This document shows, piece by piece, positions 7,038 through 12,896 of a stretch of 64,000 nt of DNA. The notes under the pieces were generated by a model that saw only the letters and a program-made list of their open reading frames with translations, did not search any database and was not told where the DNA came from. How positions within the stretch are numbered: the first letter of the stretch is position 1; each line of letters begins with the position of its first letter. Origin of the DNA: a virus; the IMG/VR virus record IMGVR_UViG_3300043449_002688, positions 90,802 to 154,801 of that record; one strand, 5' to 3'. The translations under genes were made by a program, and so were the position numbers.

Positions 7038-7461
7038 GATGGTTACATATCTTCATAATTTATTAAATACGTTTGAAAATTGCAGTCTAGATCGAGCAGC
7101 AGTAGATGAAATCCTAGAAGGATTAGAGAGCATGGGCATGCAACTAGTTGAGCAGTTAGAAGTAGTCCCTTGGGAGCCTGAAGAAGGCTGGGATATATAC
7201 TTACAAAAACAAGACGAAAAAGCCGAAGCTCGTGACTTCCATATCGCACCTAGACTGAATCCTTATAAAAACACCTATGATTATGAAATGACTACTCCCA
7301 TGATAATAGCTAATAGGTATTTATGGGGAGAATCTATTAAAGATCTTGCTAACGCATATAATGTGCCTCGTGAACGAATTAGGCAAATAATAGCAAAAGA
7401 ACGGCGTAGATATCAAAATTGGAAAAAAAGCCAACAAGGGTCTGAAGATGAAACGAAGTGA
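7024..7461 (+). CDS. sigma-region-4-like helix-turn-helix protein
   Basis: 145 residues. The N-terminus (MKRSEMVTYLHNLLN, then MGMQLVEQLEVVPWEPEE) belongs to the MKRSEM family. The C-terminus carries a helix-turn-helix, ESIKDLANAYNVPRERIRQI, matching the DNA-reading helix of sigma70 region 4 (V.RERIRQIE) in sequence. It lacks the rest of a sigma factor, so it could be a DNA-binding regulator or a partial sigma-like adaptor acting on host RNA polymerase. The start and stop both lie in overlap junctions. Confidence 0.6.
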   Translation: MKRSEMVTYLHNLLNTFENCSLDRAAVDEILEGLESMGMQLVEQLEVVPWEPEEGWDIYLQKQDEKAEARDFHIAPRLNPYKNTYDYEMTTPMIIANRYLWGESIKDLANAYNVPRERIRQIIAKERRRYQNWKKSQQGSEDETK

Positions 7462-7714
7462 AGTAGTAAAACAATTAACCGAACGATTTGAGCAAATGGA
7501 TTTGAATATTACTCCAGGCGTACTGGCAGAAATCGCTATGAGGATTGTTGAAGATGCAGGCATGCAACCTCCAAACATTACACTAAAAGAAATGTTCCCC
7601 GACTCGCCATTGCTTACAGCAGAAAATCATTATTATGGTGTTTGGGAAGAAGAAGATCTAAGCAGCTATCCTTCAATGACTGAAGATATCGACGACGTTC
7701 CTTTAAAAGGATAA
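7448..7714 (+). CDS. MKRSEV-family small protein
   Basis: 88 residues beginning MKRSEVVKQLTERFEQMDL and including AMRIVEDAGMQPPNI, an analogue of the GFGMLPP segment of its upstream paralogues. The C-terminus is acidic. It starts in the shared overlap sequence and is the last member of the chain; the next gene has a normal ribosome-binding site (AAAAGGATAATT). Function unknown. Confidence 0.65.
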   Translation: MKRSEVVKQLTERFEQMDLNITPGVLAEIAMRIVEDAGMQPPNITLKEMFPDSPLLTAENHYYGVWEEEDLSSYPSMTEDIDDVPLKG

Positions 7715-7716
7715 TT

Positions 7717-7935
7717 ATGAACAAACGTGAGCAAATTTTACTTGATTATGTTATTCAAAAAAGCTACACTGATCCAGAAGCTCAAGAAGTTTTAAATCAA
7801 TATGATGCTGAAAGAACAGGGCAAGAGTACAGCTCTGTAGCTTTAGTTAATTCCCTTATTAGAGATGGAAACATCAAGCTTGCTGAGCGAATTTTACAGT
7901 GTATGACTGGCGGAGATTATAAATATGAAACTTAA
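7717..7935 (+). CDS. hypothetical protein, 72 aa
   Basis: Begins MNKREQILLDYVIQKSY, mostly helical and charged, ending GGDYKYET. An AAGGATAATT precedes the start. The last codons overlap the ATG of the following gene by 11 nt (AATATGAAACTTAA), continuing the coupled arrangement. No family recognised. Confidence 0.6.
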   Translation: MNKREQILLDYVIQKSYTDPEAQEVLNQYDAERTGQEYSSVALVNSLIRDGNIKLAERILQCMTGGDYKYET

Positions 7936-8137
7936 AGAGCAATTAGAACTACAAAAAGACATCGAAGTTCCTTGGCATGTTTTTAGGTTTTTTGATGGTA
8001 ATACAAAAAAGATTGTTTTGGCTGGAGATCAAGCAAGTTTATCTTCAGAAGGCGATTTTGGCAGCTTACAAGAGCTACAAAAAGCCGTACAATGGTATGT
8101 AGAGCAACTGGGCGGTAAAGTTAAGTGGGATAAATAA
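7925..8137 (+). CDS. hypothetical protein, 70 aa
   Basis: Begins MKLKEQLELQKDIEVPWHVF and ends with an amphipathic segment (ELQKAVQWYVEQLGGKV). It is the last gene of the overlapping chain that started at 4870. A hairpin-forming inverted repeat (TTATTC...GAATAA, near 8167-8192) lies downstream without a T tract. Function unknown. Confidence 0.6.
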   Translation: MKLKEQLELQKDIEVPWHVFRFFDGNTKKIVLAGDQASLSSEGDFGSLQELQKAVQWYVEQLGGKVKWDK

Positions 8138-8212
8138 TCCAAGCTAAACATCTAATATTAATAGTTTATTCTATATTGGAATATGGAATAAGAACAGAGT
8201 GTGGTAATTAAT

Positions 8213-8461
8213 ATGGAAAGCGTACTTTGGCTATTTACAGGTACATTCTATTCTGGAGTATTGTTAACTGTAGGCTTGTTTGTATATAAGATTATTAAAA
8301 ATCAACCTTCTAAAAAGCTGTTTATTAATTTCTTAAAAATCTTAGGGATTGGGTTTGTTGCTTCTATGTTTCCTTGGCTTTTGTTTGGATTACTAGGGTT
8401 CCCTTCTGTTTTAGTAGCGAGTATAGCTGTTACCTTTGTCTTTCAAAAAGAACTTTCGTGA
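8213..8461 (+). CDS. small membrane protein, 82 aa
   Basis: Two or three hydrophobic segments: VLWLFTGTFYSGVLLTVGLF, a second around ILGIGFVASMFPWLLFGLL and a third LVASIAVTFVF, separated by a basic loop. ATG 8213 is preferred to an in-frame GTG at 8201. It is likely an inner-membrane protein made early. No holin or exclusion family can be assigned. Confidence 0.6.
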   Translation: MESVLWLFTGTFYSGVLLTVGLFVYKIIKNQPSKKLFINFLKILGIGFVASMFPWLLFGLLGFPSVLVASIAVTFVFQKELS

Positions 8462-8467
8462 GGCTTT

Positions 8468-8566
8468 ATGGAGCTTTTAATTGTTAGCCCTGTAATTCTT
8501 TTCTGTACTTTAGTTTTAGCAGTTGGCTTTTTAAAGTTAACTGAACATTTCGATTCCGAAGATTAA
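8468..8566 (+). CDS. 32-residue membrane peptide
   Basis: ORF MELLIVSPVILFCTLVLAVG with an acidic tail ending FDSED. A GAGGC sequence sits 4-5 nt before the ATG, 6 nt after the stop of the preceding membrane protein. It is a single predicted transmembrane helix, KdpF-like in size. Such peptides often modulate host membrane complexes; no specific role can be claimed. Confidence 0.5.
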   Translation: MELLIVSPVILFCTLVLAVGFLKLTEHFDSED

Positions 8567-8591
8567 TCTTTTAAAAATTAAAGGCAATAAA

Positions 8592-8816
8592 ATGAAAACA
8601 AAGTTTTATGCAAAAGATACAAGTAACGGCGATTTTTTTCCAGAACCTAAATTAATCCAAGCCGATATGGGCATTCTTATTGAGTATGGAAACAAAAAAT
8701 TTACTATTCAAGAAGATAATTTCGGCAGGCTCATTCTAACGTCTGTCGGTTCAGGATTAGGTTTGGTTTTAACGCCCAGAAGCTGGAATTCTGTTGTTAT
8801 AAGTTCTGAAGATTAA
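8592..8816 (+). CDS. hypothetical protein, 74 aa
   Basis: Begins MKTKFYAKDTSNGDFFPEP; strand-rich, with a glycine-rich SVGSGLGLVL segment. AAAGGCAATAAA precedes the start. Its stop lies at the start of the first 86-bp promoter repeat. No family recognised. Confidence 0.6.
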   Translation: MKTKFYAKDTSNGDFFPEPKLIQADMGILIEYGNKKFTIQEDNFGRLILTSVGSGLGLVLTPRSWNSVVISSED

Positions 8817-8901
8817 ATCTCAAAACAATACATATATAAAAAATACTTGATTATTTTTATAGTCATGGTATTCTGTATTTGTAAGTAGGTAATTAACTGA
8901 A
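8816..8901 (+). repeat. 86-bp promoter-bearing direct repeat, copy A
   Basis: Identical to 9316-9401 except at 8886 (T here, C there). The copies are exactly 500 bp apart and each includes a whole promoter and its leader up to AATTAACTGAA. Between them are two coupled small genes, so the unit promoter-plus-genes looks like a cassette duplication. Confidence 0.9.
8847..8874 (+). promoter_or_regulatory. sigma70-like early promoter
   Basis: TTGATT (8847-8852), 16 nt, TATTCT (8869-8874), with TGG immediately before the -10 box. Within the 86-bp repeat. Drives the GTG-start membrane gene and its coupled partner. Confidence 0.7.
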
Positions 8902-8931
8902 ACTAGACATTTTTATTTGATGTGGTGATTA

Positions 8932-9105
8932 GTGGAGATTTATTTTGGCATCGGTTTTGGGGTTTGGCTGGGTTTATTCTCTTACCGACTTAAAAGAGAC
9001 AAGTTTAAGTATATTATGTACCATGTAACCCCTATAAGTTTTTTGAGGGGTTTTATAGGTGCGGTTTTATTTTGGCCCATTTGCATATTTTTAATCCAGG
9101 AGTGA
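8932..9105 (+). CDS. membrane protein, 57 aa, GTG start
   Basis: Translation reads (V)EIYFGIGFGVWLGLFSY, a basic loop RLKRDKFKY, then ISFLRGFIGAVLFWPICIFL. Two transmembrane helices in a hairpin are likely. The GTG start is supported by the full-length hydrophobic pattern and by the exact GTGA overlap with the following gene; no good Shine-Dalgarno precedes it. The position directly after a duplicated promoter suggests early expression. Confidence 0.5.
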   Translation: MEIYFGIGFGVWLGLFSYRLKRDKFKYIMYHVTPISFLRGFIGAVLFWPICIFLIQE

Positions 9106-9350
9106 TTAGAAAAAATATCCAGCGTCCTCCCTGTCCGTTTAATGATTTTGGTAAAAATCGTAATCCAGAAAATGATATGATCGAAAGTTCTGGTGGTCTT
9201 TGTGGCGTTAAGCCTGGACTTAAAAGCATTGGTTGGGATTTTGAAAATCATATTGACAATTCAAAATTTGAAGTTACTTGCCCTAAATGCAAGAAGAAGC
9301 TCGAAAAGTTAGTTGAATCTCAAAACAATACATATATAAAAAATACTTGA
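9102..9350 (+). CDS. zinc-binding small protein, 82 aa
   Basis: From a GTG at 9102 (overlapping the previous TGA) it reads (V)IRKNIQRPPCPFNDFG and carries CPFND near the start and CPKCKKKLEKL near the end, a possible zinc site. A TTG at 9072 would add ten residues; the choice is uncertain. Its end runs into the second promoter repeat, which encodes its last residues (NNTYIKNT), so the promoter insertion replaced the original C-terminus or stop. Confidence 0.5.
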   Translation: MIRKNIQRPPCPFNDFGKNRNPENDMIESSGGLCGVKPGLKSIGWDFENHIDNSKFEVTCPKCKKKLEKLVESQNNTYIKNT

Positions 9351-9401
9351 TTATTTTTATAGTCATGGTATTCTGTATTTGTAAGCAGGTAATTAACTGA
9401 A
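9316..9401 (+). repeat. 86-bp promoter-bearing direct repeat, copy B
   Basis: Second copy of 8816-8901 with a single base difference (9386 C). It overlaps the 3' end of the zinc-binding gene. After the repeat the sequence changes to GGAGGACCC, an excellent ribosome-binding site for the next gene. Confidence 0.9.
9347..9374 (+). promoter_or_regulatory. sigma70-like early promoter
   Basis: TTGATT (9347-9352), 16 nt, TATTCT (9369-9374), same as the upstream copy. Expected to drive the genes at 9412-10018. Confidence 0.7.
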
Positions 9402-9411
9402 GGAGGACCCA

Positions 9412-9570
9412 ATGATCAAAGTAACTTATAAAAGCAATTATAAAGTTAAAGAAGGTCGTAAGTGGGTCGAAAAAACTTCTCAGTGGGATGAAGTGATTAA
9501 AACTGAAGCCGACGCTAGATTGCGAGCTTTGGCCCTTAACTGGCAAATCGTTAAGGTGGAGTCTGTATGA
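9412..9570 (+). CDS. hypothetical protein, 52 aa
   Basis: ORF MIKVTYKSNYKVKEGRKWVE ending WQIVKVESV, a small beta-strand-rich basic protein. AAGGAGGA sits 7 nt before the ATG, the strongest ribosome-binding site in the region, so high expression is expected. Its TGA overlaps the next ATG (ATGA). No family recognised. Confidence 0.65.
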   Translation: MIKVTYKSNYKVKEGRKWVEKTSQWDEVIKTEADARLRALALNWQIVKVESV

Positions 9571-9833
9571 AAAATTTAGCACAAATGATGCAAAGAGTTT
9601 TTCAAATTAAAAAGGGCGATATTTTAACTAAAGGCGACCTTTATATAATGAATCAAGCAACTGATCAAATTTTGTCCGAATATGATACCTTAAATCCTGA
9701 TTCTTTTGATGATTCACAAAAATTAGACGAATATGATTATTTTTTGGATTATTGTGAAGAAAGTCTAACTGATAGCCTAAAAAAGGCTAGGATTAGAGAG
9801 AGTGGTTTAAAGCTCGTAGTCAATAATTCTTAA
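9567..9833 (+). CDS. hypothetical protein, 88 aa
   Basis: Begins MKNLAQMMQRVFQIKKGDIL, with an acidic middle (DSFDDSQKLDEYDYFLDYCEE). Coupled to the preceding gene by ATGA overlap. The acidic, aromatic-rich centre would suit a DNA-mimic or protein-binding role, but this is speculation. Confidence 0.6.
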   Translation: MKNLAQMMQRVFQIKKGDILTKGDLYIMNQATDQILSEYDTLNPDSFDDSQKLDEYDYFLDYCEESLTDSLKKARIRESGLKLVVNNS

Positions 9834-9862
9834 AAAACAATTTTGTCGAATTTGGATATCAT

Positions 9863-10018
9863 ATGAAAAAACAAATTGATAAAAAAGTCAGAGCAAAAGC
9901 TTTAAAGGATTTGACTAAAAACGGCAAAAACCGTTATATGATTGCGCAATTAGACCGTCTCATGTCAGACAAAGAGACCCTAGAAATCCTCAACGCTTTA
10001 TTTGCTGCGACAAATTAA
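9863..10018 (+). CDS. hypothetical basic protein, 51 aa
   Basis: ORF MKKQIDKKVRAKALKDLTKN ending ALFAATN; strongly basic N-terminal half, helical. There is no good Shine-Dalgarno (GGATATCAT), so confidence is moderate. It precedes the tRNA gene. Confidence 0.5.
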   Translation: MKKQIDKKVRAKALKDLTKNGKNRYMIAQLDRLMSDKETLEILNALFAATN

Positions 10019-10055
10019 TATTGCTTTTTTAATTAAACTTTGACAGAATACACAT

Positions 10056-10132
10056 GGACACTTAGCTTAGCTGGTGAAAGCATCCCGCTCATAACGGGAG
10101 GATCGTAGGTTCGAGTCCTACAGTGTCCACCA
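10056..10132 (+). tRNA. tRNA-CAU (Met-type)
   Basis: 77 nt with a 7-bp acceptor stem (GGACACT/AGTGTCC), a D arm with GCTGGTGA, an anticodon stem TCCCG/CGGGA around CTCATAA (anticodon CAT), a T arm with GGTTCGAGTCC, discriminator A and an encoded CCA end. CAU could mean elongator Met or, after lysidine modification, Ile for AUA codons; the latter would suit an AT-rich genome. The first base pair G-C argues against initiator tRNA. Confidence 0.95.
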
Positions 10133-10150
10133 TTTTTCGCTGGAGTTTTT

Positions 10151-10231
10151 ATGCTCTTACTTATGACTTATTTCGTTGCTATCCATACTGCCGCAGTCGT
10201 AATTGATTTGTGTAACAAATCGTTAAATTAA
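10151..10231 (+). CDS. 26-residue hydrophobic peptide
   Basis: ORF MLLLMTYFVAIHTAAVVIDL plus NKSLN, with TGGAG 5 nt before the ATG. It is immediately downstream of the tRNA. Single predicted membrane helix. Real coding status uncertain because of the length. Confidence 0.35.
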   Translation: MLLLMTYFVAIHTAAVVIDLCNKSLN

Positions 10232-10260
10232 AGAGTTATAGCGCCTCAATTTGAGACATG

Positions 10261-10306
10261 GAGTTTAAGGATCTTTGCTTTTAAGCCAAAATATAGATCG
10301 AAACTC
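10261..10306 (+). promoter_or_regulatory. antiterminator-type hairpin
   Basis: GAGTTT (10261-10266) pairs with AAACTC (10301-10306) and GATCT (10270-10274) with AGATC (10295-10299), enclosing a smaller TTTG/CAAA hairpin. The right arm is the same sequence that forms the left half of the terminator at 10294-10325, so the two folds exclude each other. Confidence 0.5.
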
Positions 10307-10325
10307 TAGTTTTAGGTCTATTTTT
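10294..10325 (+). terminator. intrinsic terminator after tRNA region
   Basis: TAGATC (10294-10299) pairs with GGTCTA (10315-10320), and AAACT with AGTTT inside, followed by TTTTT (10321-10325). It would end tRNA transcripts, or act as an attenuator for the genes at 10399-11080. Confidence 0.65.
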
Positions 10326-10398
10326 AAAGAAAATGGAGCGGTCTCTTTAGAAAAGAGCTAATATATAGACTAGTAACAAATGATATTTAGGAGATATT

Positions 10399-10614
10399 AT
10401 GGCAATGGGTATATTAAAATATAAACTGCCGGAAGAAAAATCAGAATTTGAATTGGCTCAAGCTGCCGGAGGTCTTTATTCAGATATTTATACCTTTGAA
10501 CAGTGGCTTCGTTCAGTATGGAAATATTCAGACAAAAAAGAGCTTACAGTTCAAGAAATTCGTGATAAATTTTACGAAGTAATGCAAACGTATCAAAACA
10601 TAGAAGAAGATTAA
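10399..10614 (+). CDS. conserved phage hypothetical protein, 71 aa
   Basis: Begins MAMGILKYKLPEEKSEFELAQ and includes TFEQWLRSVWKYSDK. The LKYKLPEE..EF..A..G..Y......F..WLR pattern is shared by small early proteins of many myoviruses, from memory; none has a known role. Good AGGAGATATT before the ATG. It follows the terminator/antiterminator leader, so its expression may be attenuated. Confidence 0.65.
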   Translation: MAMGILKYKLPEEKSEFELAQAAGGLYSDIYTFEQWLRSVWKYSDKKELTVQEIRDKFYEVMQTYQNIEED

Positions 10615-10625
10615 AAGGTGTTGAT

Positions 10626-10685
10626 ATGAACGGTGTATTGGTGTTATTATTAGTAGTGTTAATCCTCATCTCTCTATCTGACTAA
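10626..10685 (+). CDS. 19-residue membrane peptide
   Basis: ORF MNGVLVLLLVVLILISLSD preceded by AAAAGGTGTTGAT. It is a single hydrophobic helix with a polar tail, like bacterial KdpF-type peptides. It is very short, so coding status rests on the ribosome-binding site and tight packing between genes. Confidence 0.4.
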   Translation: MNGVLVLLLVVLILISLSD

Positions 10686-10695
10686 GGTGGTAAGT

Positions 10696-10920
10696 ATGAA
10701 GCAAGGTTGGGTTCTTATTAATTGGACTGGCAATCGTTGGGTTACTAATGGGCCAAAAGTTTATGAGGACTTAAACGAAGCTAAATACGAAGCTAAGCAA
10801 GCTGAATTGCCGTACACAAGAACTCTACATATTACTTGGTTAGATTGCCTGGAAGAATGGCCTGAACCTGACTTTTTCCAAAAACTAGAAAAAGAAAGAT
10901 TAATCAATGAAAAAGAATAA
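10696..10920 (+). CDS. hypothetical protein, 74 aa
   Basis: ATG 10696 chosen over GTG 10687 because AAGGTGG lies 5-6 nt before it. Begins MKQGWVLINWTGNRWVTNGP, strand-rich at the N-terminus, with tryptophans and a helical C-terminus (FFQKLEKERL). The stop overlaps the next gene's ATG by 14 nt. No family recognised. Confidence 0.6.
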   Translation: MKQGWVLINWTGNRWVTNGPKVYEDLNEAKYEAKQAELPYTRTLHITWLDCLEEWPEPDFFQKLEKERLINEKE

Positions 10921-11080
10921 TGTTTATTACATGTCTGCTTTTATTAGCCAAACTCGTGAAATGGCAGTAAAACATTCCTCTCTTTTGAAAAACATAAAAG
11001 ACTATGCTGAGACTGGCGAAAACAAATATTTGGATAAATCTAAAATGCGCAAACCTAATGGGTCTTTACCTAAGCGCTAA
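10907..11080 (+). CDS. hypothetical basic protein, 57 aa
   Basis: ORF MKKNNVYYMSAFISQTREMA, ending MRKPNGSLPKR. It overlaps the end of the previous gene in another frame (AATGAAAAAGAATAA). Basic and probably helical. Translational coupling is likely. Function unknown. Confidence 0.55.
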   Translation: MKKNNVYYMSAFISQTREMAVKHSSLLKNIKDYAETGENKYLDKSKMRKPNGSLPKR

Positions 11081-11085
11081 TATTT

Positions 11086-11111
11086 ATCTTACGCAAATGC
11101 CGTAAGATTTT
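11086..11111 (+). terminator. short hairpin with T tract
   Basis: ATCTTACG (11086-11093) pairs with CGTAAGAT (11101-11108) around CAAATGC, then TTT. It lies just after the 57-residue gene and would weakly terminate that operon. Confidence 0.5.
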
Positions 11112-11139
11112 ACGCAATCTTAATAAAACAATTTAATTT

Positions 11140-11176
11140 ACAATCCCTTGCAGATGGATTTGCGAGGGTTGTACCC
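11140..11176 (+). other. long leader hairpin with GGA in the loop
   Basis: ACAA/CCCTTGCA (11140-11152, one bulged T) pairs with TGCGAGGGTTGT (11161-11172), 12 pairs, loop GATGGATT. An alternative GGG-TTGTA-CCC hairpin followed by TTTT (11166-11180) would use the same right arm. It may be a terminator variant or protein-binding site. Confidence 0.45.
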
Positions 11177-11201
11177 TTTTGATACGTTCATAAAAATATA
11201 T

Positions 11202-11230
11202 TTGCAAAAGTTACACAGCAATCATATACT
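11202..11230 (+). promoter_or_regulatory. sigma70-like promoter
   Basis: TTGCAA (11202-11207), 17 nt, TATACT (11225-11230). The start site would lie about 20 nt before the ATG of the PIN-like gene at 11259, leaving room for its AAAAGGAGG. Confidence 0.65.
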
Positions 11231-11258
11231 GATTATGCACTAACCAAAAGGAGGAATT

Positions 11259-11540
11259 ATGCGTATCGCTCTAGACAATAATTGCCCAAGCTGTGTAATT
11301 AAAAAACTAGAAAAAAATGGCCACACTGTAGTTTTATATGCTAGACATGAAATGGATGAAGATTGGGTAAGTACAGCTCTTTCTCTTGGCGCAGATCTAT
11401 TTATATCAAATGATCTAGATATCGTTAATATGCTTGATCGTTGGAATGAATCAGCAGCTTTCATTGAGTTGCCTCAACGAGTATCTGGCTACAGACTTTC
11501 AGAATGGATTGTCAAACAAGTAAAACTTTTGGCTGCATAA
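11259..11540 (+). CDS. PIN-like (DUF5615-type) protein
   Basis: 93 residues: MRIALDNNCPSCVIKKLEKN, GHTVVLYARHEMDEDWVSTA, GADLFISNDLDIVNML. The order 'LDNN at strand 1, GH.V, D..V...A, ADLFISNDLD' is the acidic-site layout of the small PIN-like/DUF5615 proteins, which are VapC-type RNase relatives. Candidate catalytic acids are D6, D33-D35 and the D of SNDLD. As a lone gene it might be an RNase toxin or an RNA-processing enzyme. Strong AAAAGGAGG site. Confidence 0.55.
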   Translation: MRIALDNNCPSCVIKKLEKNGHTVVLYARHEMDEDWVSTALSLGADLFISNDLDIVNMLDRWNESAAFIELPQRVSGYRLSEWIVKQVKLLAA

Positions 11541-11548
11541 TAATTGTC

Positions 11549-11577
11549 TTGTTTTGATATAATTGTAAAAATATAAT
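11549..11577 (+). promoter_or_regulatory. sigma70-like promoter (TTGTTT-17-TATAAT)
   Basis: TTGTTT (11549-11554), 17 nt, TATAAT (11572-11577). A second overlapping TTGTTT (11578-11583) with TATAA boxes follows, so initiation may be tandem. Drives the DUF932 gene. Confidence 0.7.
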
Positions 11578-11635
11578 TGTTTTTGAAATAAAAGTATAAT
11601 AATATAAATAAAGAACACAAACAGAGGAGTTTAGA

Positions 11636-12586
11636 ATGGCACATGAAGTAGAAAATATGATGTACGTTGGTTCACGCCCTTGGCATGGTCTTGGCCGCGC
11701 TTTCGAGGTTCCACCTACGTTAGAAGAGGCTATCATTGCTGCTGGACTCAACTGGAATGTCGGTCTGAGAAAGTTACAGACTGTAGACACTATGGAAGCT
11801 GTTTCAGCTATGGCGACTTACCGAGAGACCGATAACCGTATCCTTGGGGTAGTAGGCCCTAATTATCGCCCGCTGCAGAACTCAGAAGCTTTTGATTTCT
11901 TCCGTCCGTTTATTGATGCTAACGAAGCTTCAATTGAGACTGCAGGCTCTTTGCGTGATGGTCAACGAGTGTTTGTTTTAGCTAAAATTAACCGTGACCC
12001 AATGGTTGTAAAAGGTAATGACGTAGTAGACAAATACGTTCTACTTTCTAACTCACATGATGGCACTTTGGCCGTTAGAGTTGGGTTTACGCCAATCCGA
12101 GTAGTTTGCAATAATACTTTGACTTTGGCTCATAACGACAAAGCATCAAGACTACTTCGCGTCAAGCATAGTGGTAATTTGGTACAAAACTTGGAAAAAA
12201 TCCAAGAAGTAATGAACTTGGCTAACGCTGAGTTTGAAGCTACTGCAGAACAGTACAGAGTTTTGGCTTCTAAGCAAATTAGCTCGCAAGATCTGGAAAA
12301 GTACGTTAAAATCGTATTTGCCCAGAAAAAGACTCTGGAAGAAAAGTCTGTAGAAGAAATTAATTCACGAGTTATTAGCAGCGTACTTCCTTTGTTTGAG
12401 CAAGGTCGTGGAAACGACATGCAAGAGATTAAAGGCACTTACTGGGCTGCGTACAATGCAGTAAATGAATACCTTCAATATGAGCGTGGAGAAACAGAGC
12501 AAAGCCGATTTGACAGCTTGTGGTTTGGTTCTTCTGCACAGTTGAACAAAAAAGCTTTGGAAACAGCTTTGATAATGGCTGCTTAA
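11636..12586 (+). CDS. DUF932 / phage-plasmid-like protein
   Basis: 316 residues matching the DUF932 (TIGR03299 phage/plasmid-like) pattern: MAHEVENMMYVGSRPWHGLG, then LEEAIIAAGLNWNVG, VVGPNYRPLQNSEAFDFF, GDGQ-type SLRDGQRVFVLAKI, LLSNSHDGTLAVRVGFTPIR and VVCNNTLTLA. The length is normal for the family. The biochemical role is unknown; relatives are early, often abundant proteins of phages and plasmids. Promoter at 11549, AGAGGAGT before the ATG. A GGA-loop hairpin terminator follows. Confidence 0.9.
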   Translation: MAHEVENMMYVGSRPWHGLGRAFEVPPTLEEAIIAAGLNWNVGLRKLQTVDTMEAVSAMATYRETDNRILGVVGPNYRPLQNSEAFDFFRPFIDANEASIETAGSLRDGQRVFVLAKINRDPMVVKGNDVVDKYVLLSNSHDGTLAVRVGFTPIRVVCNNTLTLAHNDKASRLLRVKHSGNLVQNLEKIQEVMNLANAEFEATAEQYRVLASKQISSQDLEKYVKIVFAQKKTLEEKSVEEINSRVISSVLPLFEQGRGNDMQEIKGTYWAAYNAVNEYLQYERGETEQSRFDSLWFGSSAQLNKKALETALIMAA

Positions 12587-12619
12587 TTAATTGATTTTTA
12601 AAATGTGATGGATTACACT

Positions 12620-12639
12620 AAACCCATGGATGGGTTTTT
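12620..12639 (+). terminator. hairpin with CATGGATG loop and T tract
   Basis: AAACCCA (12620-12626) pairs with TGGGTTT (12631-12637) around TGGA, followed by more T. It could stop part of the DUF932 transcripts. Loop context CATGGATG fits the CsrA/RsmE consensus CANGGANG, and the hairpin lies 20 nt before the next ATG, so it could instead be a translational control site. Confidence 0.55.
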
Positions 12640-12658
12640 AATTAATGAGGTAAAAAAA

Positions 12659-12850
12659 ATGAGCGATAAGGTTCCAGATTTTAATCCAGAAGATGCAGTT
12701 GAACTAAGCGAACAGGAATCGGCTGCATTTGGAAATTTAGTTAAACAAATGGATGAAGCTATGAAAGCTGGCGATGATGAGCTTTTGGTATCATTGAGAG
12801 GTCAAATGGACGAGTTCTTCAAGCAAGTTTCTGAAAGCAGAACAAAGTAA
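12659..12850 (+). CDS. hypothetical acidic protein, 63 aa
   Basis: ATG 12659 (MSDKVPDFNPEDAVELSEQE) is used, since the upstream in-frame ATG at 12605 would place the terminator hairpin inside the gene and GAGG lies before 12659. The C-terminus MKAGDDELLVSLRGQMDEFF resembles NGNEELLLAMEDELEELL of the next protein, so the pair may be paralogues or partners. No family recognised. Confidence 0.65.
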   Translation: MSDKVPDFNPEDAVELSEQESAAFGNLVKQMDEAMKAGDDELLVSLRGQMDEFFKQVSESRTK

Positions 12851-12896
12851 TATGGCTAAACGCGCCTTTGAAGTTTCTTCTGTTTTCGGAGTTTTC

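Noticed and set aside
8167-8192. TTATTC...GAATAA inverted repeat as a terminator.
   Set aside because: It has a usable stem but no T tract, so it may be an operator or chance AT-rich palindrome.
8749-8757. GATTAGG on the plus strand resembling the reverse of the late motif.
   Set aside because: It is in coding sequence (SGLGLV), lacks the AA prefix, and does not precede any minus-strand gene. A similar GATTAGG near 20971 lies inside a coding region with different flanks.
12605-12658. Upstream ATG (MMDYTKPMDG) for the 63-residue gene.
   Set aside because: It would translate through the terminator hairpin and lacks a ribosome-binding site; ATG 12659 has GAGG.
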